Assembly (NCBI GenBank): GCA_902363145.1
Contig: CABIZB010000001.1
Span: 62,001 to 126,000, forward strand
Direction of reading: 5' to 3'
DNA length: 64,000 nucleotides
From: Oscillospiraceae bacterium
Lineage (GTDB): Bacteria; Bacillota; Clostridia; Oscillospirales; Ruminococcaceae
Made by a program: the position numbers and the translations under genes. The notes below the pieces were generated by a model that made no database searches, was not told where the DNA came from, and saw only the letters and a list, made by a program, of their open reading frames with translations. Every line of letters starts with the position of its first letter. Position 1 is the first letter of the stretch. This document shows positions 16,467-25,400 of the stretch, in pieces.

Positions 16467-18233
16467 TTATACTGCAAACTGGCTGTTGTAAAGCTTTGCG
16501 TAAAATCCGTTCTTTGCGAGAAGCTCTTCGTGATTGCCCTTTTCAATGATGTGGCCGTCACGCATTACAAGGATAATGTCCGCCTCACGAATGGTGGAAA
16601 GGCGGTGAGCTACGATAAAGCTTGTCCTGCCCTGCATAAGGCGTGCAAAGGCTTCCTGTATCTTTATCTCGGTTCGGGTGTCGATAGATGAGGTAGCCTC
16701 GTCAAGGATAAGCATGGGAGGCAGGCAGAGCATTACTCGGGTAATGCACAGCAACTGCTTCTGGCCCTGTGAAAGGCTTCCGCCGTCCTCGCCGATGACC
16801 GTATCATAGCCGTTGGGCAGACGCTTGATGAAGCTGTGGGCGTGTGATGCCCTGGCTGCCGCAATGACTTCCTCGTCGGTGGCATCAGGCTTGCCCATAA
16901 CAATGTTGCTGCGTATGGTTCCCGATTTGAGCCATGTTTCCTGGAGCACCATGCCGTAGTTCCGGCGCAGGCTCTTTCGGGTAATGTGCCTGATGTCGGT
17001 GCCGTCTGCCTGAATGCTTCCGCCGTTTACGTCATAGAAACGCATGAGCAGGTTGATGATAGTGGTCTTTCCGCAGCCTGTGGGGCCGACTAAGGCAACT
17101 CTCTGACCCGGCTCTACGGAAAGGGTCAGGTCTTCGATAAGCTTTTTGTCGGGCACATAGGAGAATGCCACATTATCAAGAGTGATGCGGCCCTCTGCAT
17201 TTTCCAGCACTTTTGCATCGTCAGCATCGGGTATCTGAGGCTCTTCCTCAATAAGCTCAAAGAGACGGGAAGCGCAGGCAAGTGCGTTCTGAAGCTCGGT
17301 AACAACGCCCGAGATCTCGTTAAAGGGCTTTGTGTACTGGTTTGCATAGGAGAGGAACACCGACAGCATACCTACAGTAAACGGGTCCGGTGCGTTTGCT
17401 GTCTTTACGCAGGCGATAGCACCCGTAAGGGCAACTGCCGCATAGACCACGTTGTTTACGAAACGTGTGGTTGGGTTGGTGAGGGAGGAGAAGAAGGTGG
17501 CTCTAAGGGAGCATTTCTGAAGTCTGTCGTTTATCTCGTCAAACTTCTCCATTGCCTCGTCCTCGTGGCAGAACGCCTGGACTACCTTCTGGTTTGATAT
17601 CATTTCATCAATGAAAGCGGTTTGCTCGCCTCTGGTCTCGGACTGGAGACGGAACATAGCGTAGGTCTTTTTTGCAATAAATCTTGCAATGAAGAGGGAA
17701 AGGGGGGTGAGGATAACTACTGTGAGGGTTATCTTCCAGTTGATAGTCAGCATGAATATCAGTGTGGCAAGGATAGTTACAACGCCAGTGAAAAGCTGTG
17801 TGAAGCCCATGAGCAGGCCGTCCGCAAACTGGTCTGCATCGGCGATGACACGGTTAACGGTCTCGCCTGCGGGGTGGATATCAAGGTAGCTCAGTGGGAG
17901 CTTCTGTATCTTCATGAAAGCTTCGTTTCGCATATCACGGACAATGTGGTAGGTGATGCGGTTGTTTACCGTGTTCATGAGCCACTGAACAGCCGCAGTT
18001 GCCGCAGCGATAAGGGCGATCTCTTTCAGCAGCTTTGCAATGCCTTTGAAATCCACCTGACCCTTGCCGATGATAAGGTCGATAACATCGCCTATGAGCA
18101 CGGGTACATACAGCGTAAGGGCAACGGTCATAGCCGCCATTACAATAGACAGGAACATGAGCAGACGGTACTTGCCGATGTATGTCATGACCTTTTTGAA
18201 TGTGTCCTTGTCAGCCTTTTTCTTGTCAGTCAT
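16467..18233 (-). CDS. ABC exporter half-transporter (ATP-binding and permease), subunit 2
   Basis: This 588-residue protein has a six-helix exporter membrane domain (about residues 18-320) followed by an ATPase with Walker A GPTGCGKTT, signature LSQGQKQLL and Walker B LILDEATSSID, then the H-loop VAHRLST. Its signature is canonical and its catalytic Glu (DEATSS) is present. It starts immediately after the upstream half-transporter stop codon, with AAGGAGG. Together the two genes form a heterodimeric exporter of the LmrCD/BmrCD type. The substrate is unknown and could be drugs, lipids or peptides. Confidence 0.93.
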   Translation of the reverse strand: MTDKKKADKDTFKKVMTYIGKYRLLMFLSIVMAAMTVALTLYVPVLIGDVIDLIIGKGQVDFKGIAKLLKEIALIAAATAAVQWLMNTVNNRITYHIVRDMRNEAFMKIQKLPLSYLDIHPAGETVNRVIADADQFADGLLMGFTQLFTGVVTILATLIFMLTINWKITLTVVILTPLSLFIARFIAKKTYAMFRLQSETRGEQTAFIDEMISNQKVVQAFCHEDEAMEKFDEINDRLQKCSLRATFFSSLTNPTTRFVNNVVYAAVALTGAIACVKTANAPDPFTVGMLSVFLSYANQYTKPFNEISGVVTELQNALACASRLFELIEEEPQIPDADDAKVLENAEGRITLDNVAFSYVPDKKLIEDLTLSVEPGQRVALVGPTGCGKTTIINLLMRFYDVNGGSIQADGTDIRHITRKSLRRNYGMVLQETWLKSGTIRSNIVMGKPDATDEEVIAAARASHAHSFIKRLPNGYDTVIGEDGGSLSQGQKQLLCITRVMLCLPPMLILDEATSSIDTRTEIKIQEAFARLMQGRTSFIVAHRLSTIREADIILVMRDGHIIEKGNHEELLAKNGFYAKLYNSQFAV

Positions 18234-19943
18234 TTATACCGCCTCCTTTTTGAACTGAGAATTGTAGATCTCCTGATATACGGAGCAGCTCTTCATAAGC
18301 TCGTCGTGTGTGCCTATGCCCACAGCAGCGCCGTCGTCCAGAACGATTATCCTGTCAGCGTGCTGAATGGAAGATGTACGCTGGGATACGATGAATACGG
18401 TTGGGTGATAATCCAGCTCTCTCAGTGATTTTCTGAGGGCTGCATCTGTTGCAAAGTCCAGTGCGGAGGCACTGTCGTCCAGAATAAGGATCTCGGGCTT
18501 TTTGACCAGTGCACGGGCAATGGTAAGTCTTTGTCTCTGACCGCCCGAAAGGTTCTTTCCGCCCTGCTCTATCTCGCAGTCAAGACCGCCCTTTGCCTTG
18601 ATAACGTCAAGACCCTGAGCCGCCTCTATGGCTTCCATTATATCGTCATCGGAAGCGTTTGTAACGCCCCACTGCATATTTTCACGGATAGTGCCGTGGA
18701 AAAGCACAGCCTTCTGGGGAACAACACCTATCTTCTCACGGAGCTGTTCAACGTCCATATCCTTGACGTTCACGCCGCCGACCTTTACCTCGCCGGAAGC
18801 TGCGTCATAGAAACGGGGGATAAGGTTGACAAGAGAGGATTTTCCCGAGCCTGTGCCGCCGATGATACCGATAGTCTCGCCCTTTGCGGCGGTGAAGGTG
18901 ATATCTGAAAGGGAGTCGGCACCTGCGTTCTTGTATCTCAGGTTAACATGGTCAAATTCCACGCTGCCCTCATTGCAGGAGCTGTTTCCGCTTTCAAGGT
19001 CGGGCTTGATGTCAAGCACAGCCTGTATTCTGTTTCCGCAGGCAATGCTCTTTGTGATGTTGATGATAAGGTTTGCAAGCTTGATAAGCTCAACAAGTAT
19101 CTGGGACATATAGTTGTAGAGAGCCACAACTGCGCCCTGTGTAAGAATGCCTGCCTCAACTCTCACAGCGCCTGTGTGAATGAGCCAGATAATGGCAAGG
19201 TTGATGATAACGTAGGTCACAGGGTTCATAAGAGCGGATATCTTTCCTACAAACTTCTGTGAAGCGGTAAGCTCGTTGTTCTTGTTTATGAAATCGTCGG
19301 TCTCCTCGTCCTCCTTGCAGAATGCACGGATAACTCTTACGCCTGTAAGATTTTCTCGGGTGACGGTCATAACAGCGTCAAGCTTCTGCTGTACCTTCTT
19401 GTACAGGGGAATGGAGCCGAGCATTATGCCGAATACCACGATAAGCAGCACAATAGTGACATAAACAAATATCATTGCGGAGGGAACGTCGATGGTGAAC
19501 GCCATTATCATTGCGCCGAAAACCACAAAGGGGGAGCGGAGCAGCAGGCGGAGCGCCAGGTTCATGCCGTTCTGCACCTGATTCATGTCGCTGGTCATTC
19601 GGGTGATGAGGGTAGATGTACCGATCTGGTCAAGCTCTGAGTACGAGAGCGACTGAATGTGACCGAAAAGTACGTGGCGTATCTTGCTTACAAAGCCAAC
19701 GGAAGCCTTTGCGGCAAAATACTGAGCGGTGATGGAGAATGCCAGACCCACAAATCCCAGCAGAACAAGTACCAGGCACATTTTGATGATGTAGCCTGTA
19801 TCGCCGTTTTCGATACCCGTATCGATTATGGCAGCGATGACCAGCGGGACAAACAGCTCGAAAAGCGCTTCAAGCAGTTTGAAAAGCGGGCCTAAAATAC
19901 TCTCCTTGATATAATCTTTAAGATATATAAGCAGCTTTTTCAA
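18234..19943 (-). CDS. ABC exporter half-transporter (ATP-binding and permease), subunit 1
   Basis: The 569-residue protein has the same exporter layout, with Walker A GGTGSGKSS, signature LSGGQRQRL and a Walker B that reads LILDDSASALD. The residue after the Walker B Asp is Asp, not the catalytic Glu, and the H-loop is VSQRTSS with Gln instead of His. That makes this the degenerate site of an asymmetric heterodimer, as in BmrC/LmrC-type pairs. TTG 19943 is preferred because AAGGGAGG lies 7 bases upstream. It precedes the canonical partner with no gap. Confidence 0.92.
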   Translation of the reverse strand: MKKLLIYLKDYIKESILGPLFKLLEALFELFVPLVIAAIIDTGIENGDTGYIIKMCLVLVLLGFVGLAFSITAQYFAAKASVGFVSKIRHVLFGHIQSLSYSELDQIGTSTLITRMTSDMNQVQNGMNLALRLLLRSPFVVFGAMIMAFTIDVPSAMIFVYVTIVLLIVVFGIMLGSIPLYKKVQQKLDAVMTVTRENLTGVRVIRAFCKEDEETDDFINKNNELTASQKFVGKISALMNPVTYVIINLAIIWLIHTGAVRVEAGILTQGAVVALYNYMSQILVELIKLANLIINITKSIACGNRIQAVLDIKPDLESGNSSCNEGSVEFDHVNLRYKNAGADSLSDITFTAAKGETIGIIGGTGSGKSSLVNLIPRFYDAASGEVKVGGVNVKDMDVEQLREKIGVVPQKAVLFHGTIRENMQWGVTNASDDDIMEAIEAAQGLDVIKAKGGLDCEIEQGGKNLSGGQRQRLTIARALVKKPEILILDDSASALDFATDAALRKSLRELDYHPTVFIVSQRTSSIQHADRIIVLDDGAAVGIGTHDELMKSCSVYQEIYNSQFKKEAV

Positions 19944-20041
19944 ATAAATACCTCCCTTAATTACATACATTGCTTATTATACCATTTATGCTGTCAGGAT
20001 TTTATAAGTAAATATAAATAATTATGATATAAAACAAAAAT

Positions 20042-20086
20042 AAAAGAAAAGCCGCCATGAAAAACGTGTGAGTTTTTATGGCGGCT
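20042..20086 (-). terminator. Terminator of the DUF5662 gene
   Basis: Long stem (20050-20064 with 20072-20086) and a T-rich run on the minus strand. Confidence 0.75.
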
Positions 20087-20128
20087 ATGTGTTATAAGGC
20101 AGGCATATTAGTTTGTGGAAAAGTTACA

Positions 20129-20668
20129 TCACCTGTGCAGTATATGCCTGATATAAGCAAAGGTGTAATCCTCGCCCTCTTCGGCAAGCATTACAAGGAG
20201 CATTTCGATGAGCTTTGCGGTGTCGGGGTGAATGAGCCTCTGAGCGGCATTGCCCCTCCTGTAATAAGCCAGCGGAGAAGCGTCGGTGTAGTTCTCGCCC
20301 ATGTATATCTTGCTTGCAGCCACACGGTCGCAGAACATTTCCGCAACATAGATGAGCGGCATTTTAACGGCTTCATTGCGCTTTGTCTTGGGGCTGTAGT
20401 CGTTCCAGTATTCAAAGTGATGCTTGTTCCTGCCCTTGTGGTGCATCCATGCGGTGCTGTAGCCTTTAAGCTCACGCTCTGCCTCGTTGGGGCTGCGGGT
20501 GCCCTGATACATTTTGCAGCTTATCCAGAATTCCTCGGGACTGTATTTTGACAGGTCGTGCGTAAGACCCTGCCAGTAAAGACCTGCACGGAAGCAGTTC
20601 TTCATTACCTCACGTCTGTGGCGGCCTACAGTTCTCAGGTGCTTGTAAATGTTGATGGGATTTATCAT
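20129..20668 (-). CDS. DUF5662 family protein
   Basis: The 179-residue cytoplasmic protein carries the family's histidine-rich core: HDLSKYSPEEFWISCKMYQG, then WMHHKGRNKHHFEYW and YVAEMFCDRVAAS. The arrangement of H-D and H-H pairs resembles HD-type or metal-binding hydrolases, but no function is established. ATG 20668 is used since GGAG lies 8 bases upstream; TTG at 20689 would add seven residues. A perfect-spacing promoter precedes it. Confidence 0.82.
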   Translation of the reverse strand: MINPINIYKHLRTVGRHRREVMKNCFRAGLYWQGLTHDLSKYSPEEFWISCKMYQGTRSPNEAERELKGYSTAWMHHKGRNKHHFEYWNDYSPKTKRNEAVKMPLIYVAEMFCDRVAASKIYMGENYTDASPLAYYRRGNAAQRLIHPDTAKLIEMLLVMLAEEGEDYTFAYIRHILHR

Positions 20669-20707
20669 AAGGACATCTCCGTATATCAAAGTAATTGGTT
20701 TATTATC

Positions 20708-20736
20708 AGTATATCACTAATAAAAGCGGCTGTCAA
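20708..20736 (-). promoter_or_regulatory. Promoter of the DUF5662 gene
   Basis: On the minus strand TTGACA (20736-20731), 17 bases, TATACT (20713-20708). Confidence 0.8.
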
Positions 20737-20810
20737 TCGGGTTTTTAAGGCTGCATATTTCCGCCGGCTTTCAAATATAAATAATCATAACCTGTCCGAA
20801 AGAAGGCCGT

Positions 20811-22370
20811 ATGCTGATGAACGTTAAGATAATTTCAGAAAAGCAGATAGCAAAGGACGCTGCAAAAATGACGCTCCTCAGCCTTGCTATGCAGACTGCG
20901 GGCATGATATTCAATGTAAAACTCTCCGATATGGCAGGCACCTCCGCCGTGGGGCTGATGTCGCTGATATTTTCGCTGTTCGGATTTATTATGGTGCTTG
21001 CAAACGGAAATATCCTTACCTCCACAGGCAGATTTGTCTCGGAAGCAAGGGGAGCGGGGCATGAGAATTTCTGCACTGTTATGAGATATTCCCTTACTTT
21101 TTCCCTGTGCCTGTCATTGTGCTTCGGGCTGGGGGCATTTCTGCTGTCAGATTTTCTTGGAGAGAACATACTTAAAAGCAGGCAGCTTTCCATATCGGTG
21201 CGGCTCATTGCTATTTCACTGCCTTTTGCTTCCGCAGGGTCGTGCATAAAGGGATATTTCCACGGTATCCGACAGGTCAGCGTGCCTATGCGGGGCGACC
21301 TTATCGAATTTGCCGCCAAATGGACTGTGCTGTTCGGCGGACTTATCCTTTTCGGCGGAACGGAATATTTCTACACCGTGGCAGCGGCGGGAATTCTTGG
21401 GGGAGAATTCATAAGCTTCTGCTACTACGGTGCAAAATATCTTGATGAATATAATCATTTCCGTGTCCGTCCCCTGTGCTCTGCACCTCTTCTGACGGAC
21501 ACGCCCAAGGGATATATCAGAAGCACTTTCCCCATTCTTCTCAGCGGATATGTGCAGATGCTCATGTCAACGGCAAATGAACTGCTTGTGCCTGCGGCTC
21601 TGCTGAGATACAGCAAAAGCACGGAGGAGGCTCTCAGCTGCTACGGCTGCTTTGAAGCTATCATCATGCCTGCGGTGTTTTTCCCGTCGGCGGTGCTCAC
21701 CAGCCTTTCGGGCATAATCATTCCCGAGGCAGCATTGGCGAACCGCTGTGAGGACAAAGAGATACGGCGGTGCAGGCTTTGTCGGTTGACGGACAGTGTG
21801 TTTGAAAAGTCATTTACCTATGCCTTTTTCATTGCGGCGCTGTTCTTCTTCTGCGGCAAATGGGCAGGCAGAGTGCTTTGCCCATCCGATGCGATGGTGG
21901 GGGATTCCCTTGTGATACTTGCCCCCGTTATCCCATTTATCTACCTTGAAATTGTGCTGGAGGGACTGCTGAAGGGTATGGGGCGGCAGAATTTTTCCAC
22001 CGTGAACTCCCTCTGCGAATATGCCGTGCGGATAGCCTGCGTTATGATATTTGTGAGCAAGGCGGGCTTTGGCGGAGTACTTATATCCTATTATGCCAGC
22101 AACGTGATAAGCAATATCGCACGAATAATCGTTGTATGCCGTGAGTCGGAGATGCGGTTCGACTGGCTTCGCTACTGCATAAAGCCGCTTGTCAAGGGGG
22201 TGATATGCTGCATGGCAGGACTGGCTGCAGTGCGGCTCACTCATGCGGCTCATTCCGGAGAGCTTGCCTGCCTTATCGTGTTCATTATGACTGCGGCTGC
22301 GGTGTTCTTCATCTTTTTCGGCGGAAAGCCCATGGGACAGAGAATAAAGGAATTGCGTGAATGTGCATAA
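20811..22370 (+). CDS. MATE-like flippase of the SpoVB/MurJ group
   Basis: The 519-residue protein has about 14 membrane helices, starting with AAKMTLLSLAMQTAGMIFNV, and segments usual for the oligosaccharide-lipid flippase superfamily (SIGHTED here as GSCIKGYFHGIRQVSVPMRGD and FLEIV-like YLEIVLEGLLKGMGRQ). SpoVB-type members move lipid-linked wall precursors, and in spore formers act in cortex synthesis. Here the neighbours give no sporulation link. Start: ATG 20811 or ATG 20817, both downstream of AGAAGG. Confidence 0.85.
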   Translation: MLMNVKIISEKQIAKDAAKMTLLSLAMQTAGMIFNVKLSDMAGTSAVGLMSLIFSLFGFIMVLANGNILTSTGRFVSEARGAGHENFCTVMRYSLTFSLCLSLCFGLGAFLLSDFLGENILKSRQLSISVRLIAISLPFASAGSCIKGYFHGIRQVSVPMRGDLIEFAAKWTVLFGGLILFGGTEYFYTVAAAGILGGEFISFCYYGAKYLDEYNHFRVRPLCSAPLLTDTPKGYIRSTFPILLSGYVQMLMSTANELLVPAALLRYSKSTEEALSCYGCFEAIIMPAVFFPSAVLTSLSGIIIPEAALANRCEDKEIRRCRLCRLTDSVFEKSFTYAFFIAALFFFCGKWAGRVLCPSDAMVGDSLVILAPVIPFIYLEIVLEGLLKGMGRQNFSTVNSLCEYAVRIACVMIFVSKAGFGGVLISYYASNVISNIARIIVVCRESEMRFDWLRYCIKPLVKGVICCMAGLAAVRLTHAAHSGELACLIVFIMTAAAVFFIFFGGKPMGQRIKELRECA

Positions 22371-22384
22371 AATGCGCATAAAAA

Positions 22385-22413
22385 AGGCTGCTGCATCTCT
22401 GCAACAGCCCTTT
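22385..22413. terminator. Bidirectional terminator between flippase and metQ
   Basis: Ten-base-pair stem with one mismatch (GGCTGCTGCA with TGCAACAGCC) flanked by A-run and T-run, ending both convergent units. Confidence 0.75.
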
Positions 22414-22431
22414 TATCAAGCTATTATTCAA

Positions 22432-23370
22432 TTAGAATATTGCAACAACTGCGCCCTTGTAGGTCTCGTCGATGAAGTTCTTAACATCATCGGTCTCAAG
22501 TGCCTTGATGAGAGCCTGAGTCTTTGCACTGTTCTCGTCGCCGTTTCTTACAGCAATGACATTTGCATAGGTCTGAGCTGCATCGCCGGAAGCATCTTCA
22601 ACTGCAAGAGCATCGGAGCTGGAAAGACCTGCTGCAAGTGCATAGTTGCCGTTGATTACTGCCAGAGAACCTTCGTCGCTGTTGTTGAACTGAGCGGCTA
22701 CTGTATCAGCCTGAACGGTAACGATGTTGTAGCCGTGGTTATCAGTGATATCGAGAGTTGTTACGCCGTCTGTTGCATTTGCTCCCTCGGGAAGATCAAT
22801 GAGGCCTTCCTGCTTGAGGAGGAGAAGTGCTCTTGTCTCGTTGCTGTCGTCAGCGGGGATAACGATTGTTGCGCCTTCCTTAACGTCAGCTACGCTTGCA
22901 ACGCCGTTGCCGTAAAGTCCGAAAGGCTCATAGTGGATAGAAGCAGCTGCTACAAGGTCAGTGCCGTTGGAAGCGTTGAAGCTGTTGAGGTAAGGTGTGT
23001 GCTGGAAGTAGTTTGCATCAAGCTCACCGTCTGCAAGAGCCTTGTTGGGGAGAACGTAGTCATCGTAGATAACGATGTCAAGGGTGTAGCCCTCGTCTGC
23101 GAGAGTGTCCTTTACAAAGTTGAGGATCTCGCCGTGAGGTGTGGAGGTTGCGCCTACTCTGATAACGTTGTCGCCGTCGGAGGTTTCATCGGCAGCAGCC
23201 TCGGTATCGGCAGCTGTGTCATCAGCGGGAGCTGCGGTATCCTCTGCTGCAGCAGCGGCAGTGGTGTCGGCAGCGGTTGTGGTGGTGTCAGCTGTGCCTG
23301 TAGAGCCGCAGCCTGTGAGGGAAAGTGCAGCGAGGGAAAGTGCGAGAATAACAGATGATAACTTTTTCAT
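22432..23370 (-). CDS. metQ: Methionine ABC transporter substrate-binding lipoprotein
   Basis: The 312-residue protein begins with a lipoprotein signal whose lipobox is LSLTGC (C21). An Ala/Thr/Asp-rich linker (about residues 24-65) spans the wall, then comes the NlpA/MetQ fold: VIRVGATSTPHGEIL, YDDYVLPNKALADGELDANYFQHTPYL. It binds methionine (and related amino acids) outside the membrane and delivers it to MetI/MetN. It is the last gene of metN-metI-metQ. A long hairpin at 23407-23461 separates it from metI and may raise its mRNA level. Confidence 0.93.
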   Translation of the reverse strand: MKKLSSVILALSLAALSLTGCGSTGTADTTTTAADTTAAAAAEDTAAPADDTAADTEAAADETSDGDNVIRVGATSTPHGEILNFVKDTLADEGYTLDIVIYDDYVLPNKALADGELDANYFQHTPYLNSFNASNGTDLVAAASIHYEPFGLYGNGVASVADVKEGATIVIPADDSNETRALLLLKQEGLIDLPEGANATDGVTTLDITDNHGYNIVTVQADTVAAQFNNSDEGSLAVINGNYALAAGLSSSDALAVEDASGDAAQTYANVIAVRNGDENSAKTQALIKALETDDVKNFIDETYKGAVVAIF

Positions 23371-23406
23371 AATGATCTAACTCCTTAAAATCTTTATTTA
23401 TTTTTA

Positions 23407-23461
23407 TTACGGACAAATCCTGACTTGTTTTGACTGACAGCGTCAACACATTCGTCCGTAA
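23407..23461 (-). other. Long intercistronic hairpin between metI and metQ
   Basis: An 8-bp outer stem (TTACGGAC with GTCCGTAA) encloses a further 5-bp stem (TTGAC with GTCAA). No T run follows on the minus strand, so it is not a standard terminator. It could stabilise the metQ message or act as a processing site. Confidence 0.5.
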
Positions 23462-23516
23462 CGAAAGTTCTCTCTTAACAGCTTTTCAAATAAGCCTGCC
23501 ATAAAAATTGCCCCTT

Positions 23517-24194
23517 TTACTTATTTATTCGCTTATCGGTCTTTCTTGCGATAAGCATACCCAGCTCCTGTATCACCTGAACGATGATGACTGTAAGCAG
23601 AACGCAGAGCCAGATTATGTTATTGTTGAAGCGCTGATAGCCGTAGGTGATGGCGATCATTCCAAGTCCGCCGCCGCCTATGGTTCCTGCCATTGCGGAG
23701 TAGCCCAGAATAGTTACCAGCGAGATGACCGCACCCACTATAAGTGAAGGCTTTGCTTCGGGGATAAGCACCTTGCAGATTATCTTGAATGAAGATGTTC
23801 CCATTGCCTGAGCCGCTTCGATAACGCCGCTGTCAACCTCCTTGATGGAGGATTCAGCCATTCTTGCAACGTAGGGGATAGCTGCGATTATCAGCGTAAC
23901 TATCATCGCTTTGTTGCCAAGGCTGGTGCCGACTATGAGCTTTGCGGCGGGGAGCATTGCTATCATCAGGATAACAAAGGGGATACTTCTGAAAACGTTG
24001 ACCAGTATTCCGAGGAGCTTGTTGAGCCAGCCTATGGGGTGAATGCCCTCCTTATCGGTGACGCAAAGGAGAACGCCCAGGGGAAGCCCCACAAGATAGG
24101 CAAAAAATGCGGAAATAAAGGTCATGTATATGGTCTCCCATACGCCAAGCTGTATAATGCCCTTGTCCCAGAGCTGTGTAAGCAGATCGTTCAT
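23517..24194 (-). CDS. metI: Methionine ABC transporter permease
   Basis: The 225-residue permease has five hydrophobic segments and the family EAA loop EAAQAMGTSSFKIICKVLIPEA, which contacts the MetN ATPase. MetI family signatures include FRSIPFVILMIAMLP near the middle. It imports methionine with MetN and MetQ at the cell membrane. It lies between metN (24-base gap) and metQ on the same strand. Confidence 0.95.
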   Translation of the reverse strand: MNDLLTQLWDKGIIQLGVWETIYMTFISAFFAYLVGLPLGVLLCVTDKEGIHPIGWLNKLLGILVNVFRSIPFVILMIAMLPAAKLIVGTSLGNKAMIVTLIIAAIPYVARMAESSIKEVDSGVIEAAQAMGTSSFKIICKVLIPEAKPSLIVGAVISLVTILGYSAMAGTIGGGGLGMIAITYGYQRFNNNIIWLCVLLTVIIVQVIQELGMLIARKTDKRINK

Positions 24195-24218
24195 TTTATG
24201 ACCATTCCTTTTCGGTTG

Positions 24219-25205
24219 TTATATTTCGGCATAGTCAATGCCGCTGCGTTTAAGATATTCAAAAGCCCTTACTGAGCCCTTGCTGTCATCGGGAAGCTGG
24301 ATTATCATTTCGCCGAATGCCTTGCCGTCAAGGTCCTTTGTGTCGGCGTAAAGAATATTCACGGGAACGCCGCACTCGAAGATCATGTTTGCGATAACGG
24401 GTTTGGTGGAGCTTTCACCGTTGAAGATAATGCGTATCTTCTTTCCGCCTGTTACCTCTGCAGTGGTCTTTGACTCGGGGAGAACAAGCCTTCTTGCAAT
24501 ATCCGACTGAGGATTTGCGAATACCTCGCTTACCGCACCAAGCTCAGCCACACGGCTTTTATCCAGAACAGCCACCCTGTCGCAGATGCTGTTTATTACC
24601 TTCATCTCGTGGGTGATAACCACAATGGTAACGCCCATGGTCTCGTTTATCTTTTTCATAAGCTCCAGAATGGAACGTGTGGTGTCGGGGTCGAGAGCAC
24701 TTGTGGCTTCATCGCAGAGGAGATATTTTGTCTCTGCTGCCAATGCTCTTGCAATAGCAACTCTCTGCTTCTGACCGCCCGAAAGCTGTGAGGGATAAGC
24801 TTTTGCCTTATCGGAAAGTCCTACAAGCTCCAGCAGGTCTGCCGCTCTTTTGAGAGCCGCATCTTTTTTTACTCCCGCAATTTCAAGGGGATAGCAGATG
24901 TTCTTTATAACATTTCTCTGAGCTAAGAGGTTAAAGCCCTGAAATATCATTCCTATGTTCTGGCGGGTCTTTAAAAGCTCCTTGTTTGAAAGCTTTCCCA
25001 GATCCTGACCGTCAACTATCACCTGACCCGAGGTGGGCTTTTCGAGATAGTTGATGCAGCGGACAAGTGTGCTTTTGCCTGCGCCCGAAAGACCGATTAT
25101 GCCGAATATCTCACCGTCATTTATAGTCAGGCTGATATCACGCAGAGCAGTTATCTCGCCTGCTGCGGACTGATAGGTTTTGCTGAGATTTTTTATTTCT
25201 ATCAC
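24219..25205 (-). CDS. metN: Methionine ABC transporter ATP-binding protein
   Basis: The 328-residue ATPase shows Walker A GLSGAGKST, signature LSGGQKQRVAIARAL and Walker B LLCDEATSALDP. The C-terminal NIL regulatory domain (about residues 255-328) binds methionine and inhibits transport in characterised MetN proteins. GTG 25205 is chosen because GGAGG (25217-25213) lies 7 bases upstream and the family N-terminus (IEIKNLSKTY) starts there; the longer open frame to 25259 runs through the attenuator hairpin. First gene of the metNIQ unit, behind a leader with a Met/Cys peptide. Confidence 0.95.
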   Translation of the reverse strand: MIEIKNLSKTYQSAAGEITALRDISLTINDGEIFGIIGLSGAGKSTLVRCINYLEKPTSGQVIVDGQDLGKLSNKELLKTRQNIGMIFQGFNLLAQRNVIKNICYPLEIAGVKKDAALKRAADLLELVGLSDKAKAYPSQLSGGQKQRVAIARALAAETKYLLCDEATSALDPDTTRSILELMKKINETMGVTIVVITHEMKVINSICDRVAVLDKSRVAELGAVSEVFANPQSDIARRLVLPESKTTAEVTGGKKIRIIFNGESSTKPVIANMIFECGVPVNILYADTKDLDGKAFGEMIIQLPDDSKGSVRAFEYLKRSGIDYAEI

Positions 25206-25224
25206 GATGTTTCCTCCAAACAGC

Positions 25225-25253
25225 AAAAAAATAACAGGCATCGCCGTGCCTGT
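25225..25253 (-). terminator. Attenuator-type intrinsic terminator in the metNIQ leader
   Basis: On the minus strand a 7-bp stem (25253-25247 with 25240-25234) with loop CGGCGA is followed by TA and T7. It lies between the leader peptide and metN, so transcription must read through it to reach the operon. A candidate antiterminator pairs GCTGTGTC (25302-25295, inside leader codons 18-20) with GGCACGGC (25250-25243), eight pairs including two G-U, overlapping the terminator 5' arm. Confidence 0.75.
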
Positions 25254-25275
25254 CTGCAATTACAGATTTCCGCAT

Positions 25276-25353
25276 TTATTCACAGAAAGCGGAGGACACA
25301 GCATTTTTTCCGATGTTCATTTCACAGCACATACACATCATCATTGCCATCAT
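25276..25353 (-). CDS. Met/Cys-rich leader peptide of the metNIQ operon
   Basis: A 25-codon frame starts MMAMMMCMCCEM and ends NAVSSAFCE, with seven Met (six in the first eight codons) and four Cys. GGAG lies 3-6 bases before the first two ATG codons. It lies about 40 bases after the predicted transcription start and 23 bases before the terminator stem. This is the layout of classical translation-coupled attenuation, in which a ribosome slowed at Met (or Cys) codons lets an antiterminator form. The first or second ATG could be the start. A second, overlapping 16-codon frame starts at a nearby upstream ATG but has no such bias. Translation is unproven. Confidence 0.7.
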   Translation of the reverse strand: MMAMMMCMCCEMNIGKNAVSSAFCE

Positions 25354-25400
25354 GTTCTCCGCATCCTTTCATTTTTAGATTTGTTTTATTTGATGTATTT

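Noticed and set aside
22357..23358. 333-codon plus-strand frame opposite metQ
   Set aside because: Very Cys/Val/Ser-rich shadow of the metQ codons with no signal, domain or start site.
25205..25400. SAM riboswitch or T-box before metN
   Set aside because: Neither the SAM-I core helices nor the T-box sequence AGGGTGG could be found, while a Met/Cys leader frame with a terminator fits better.
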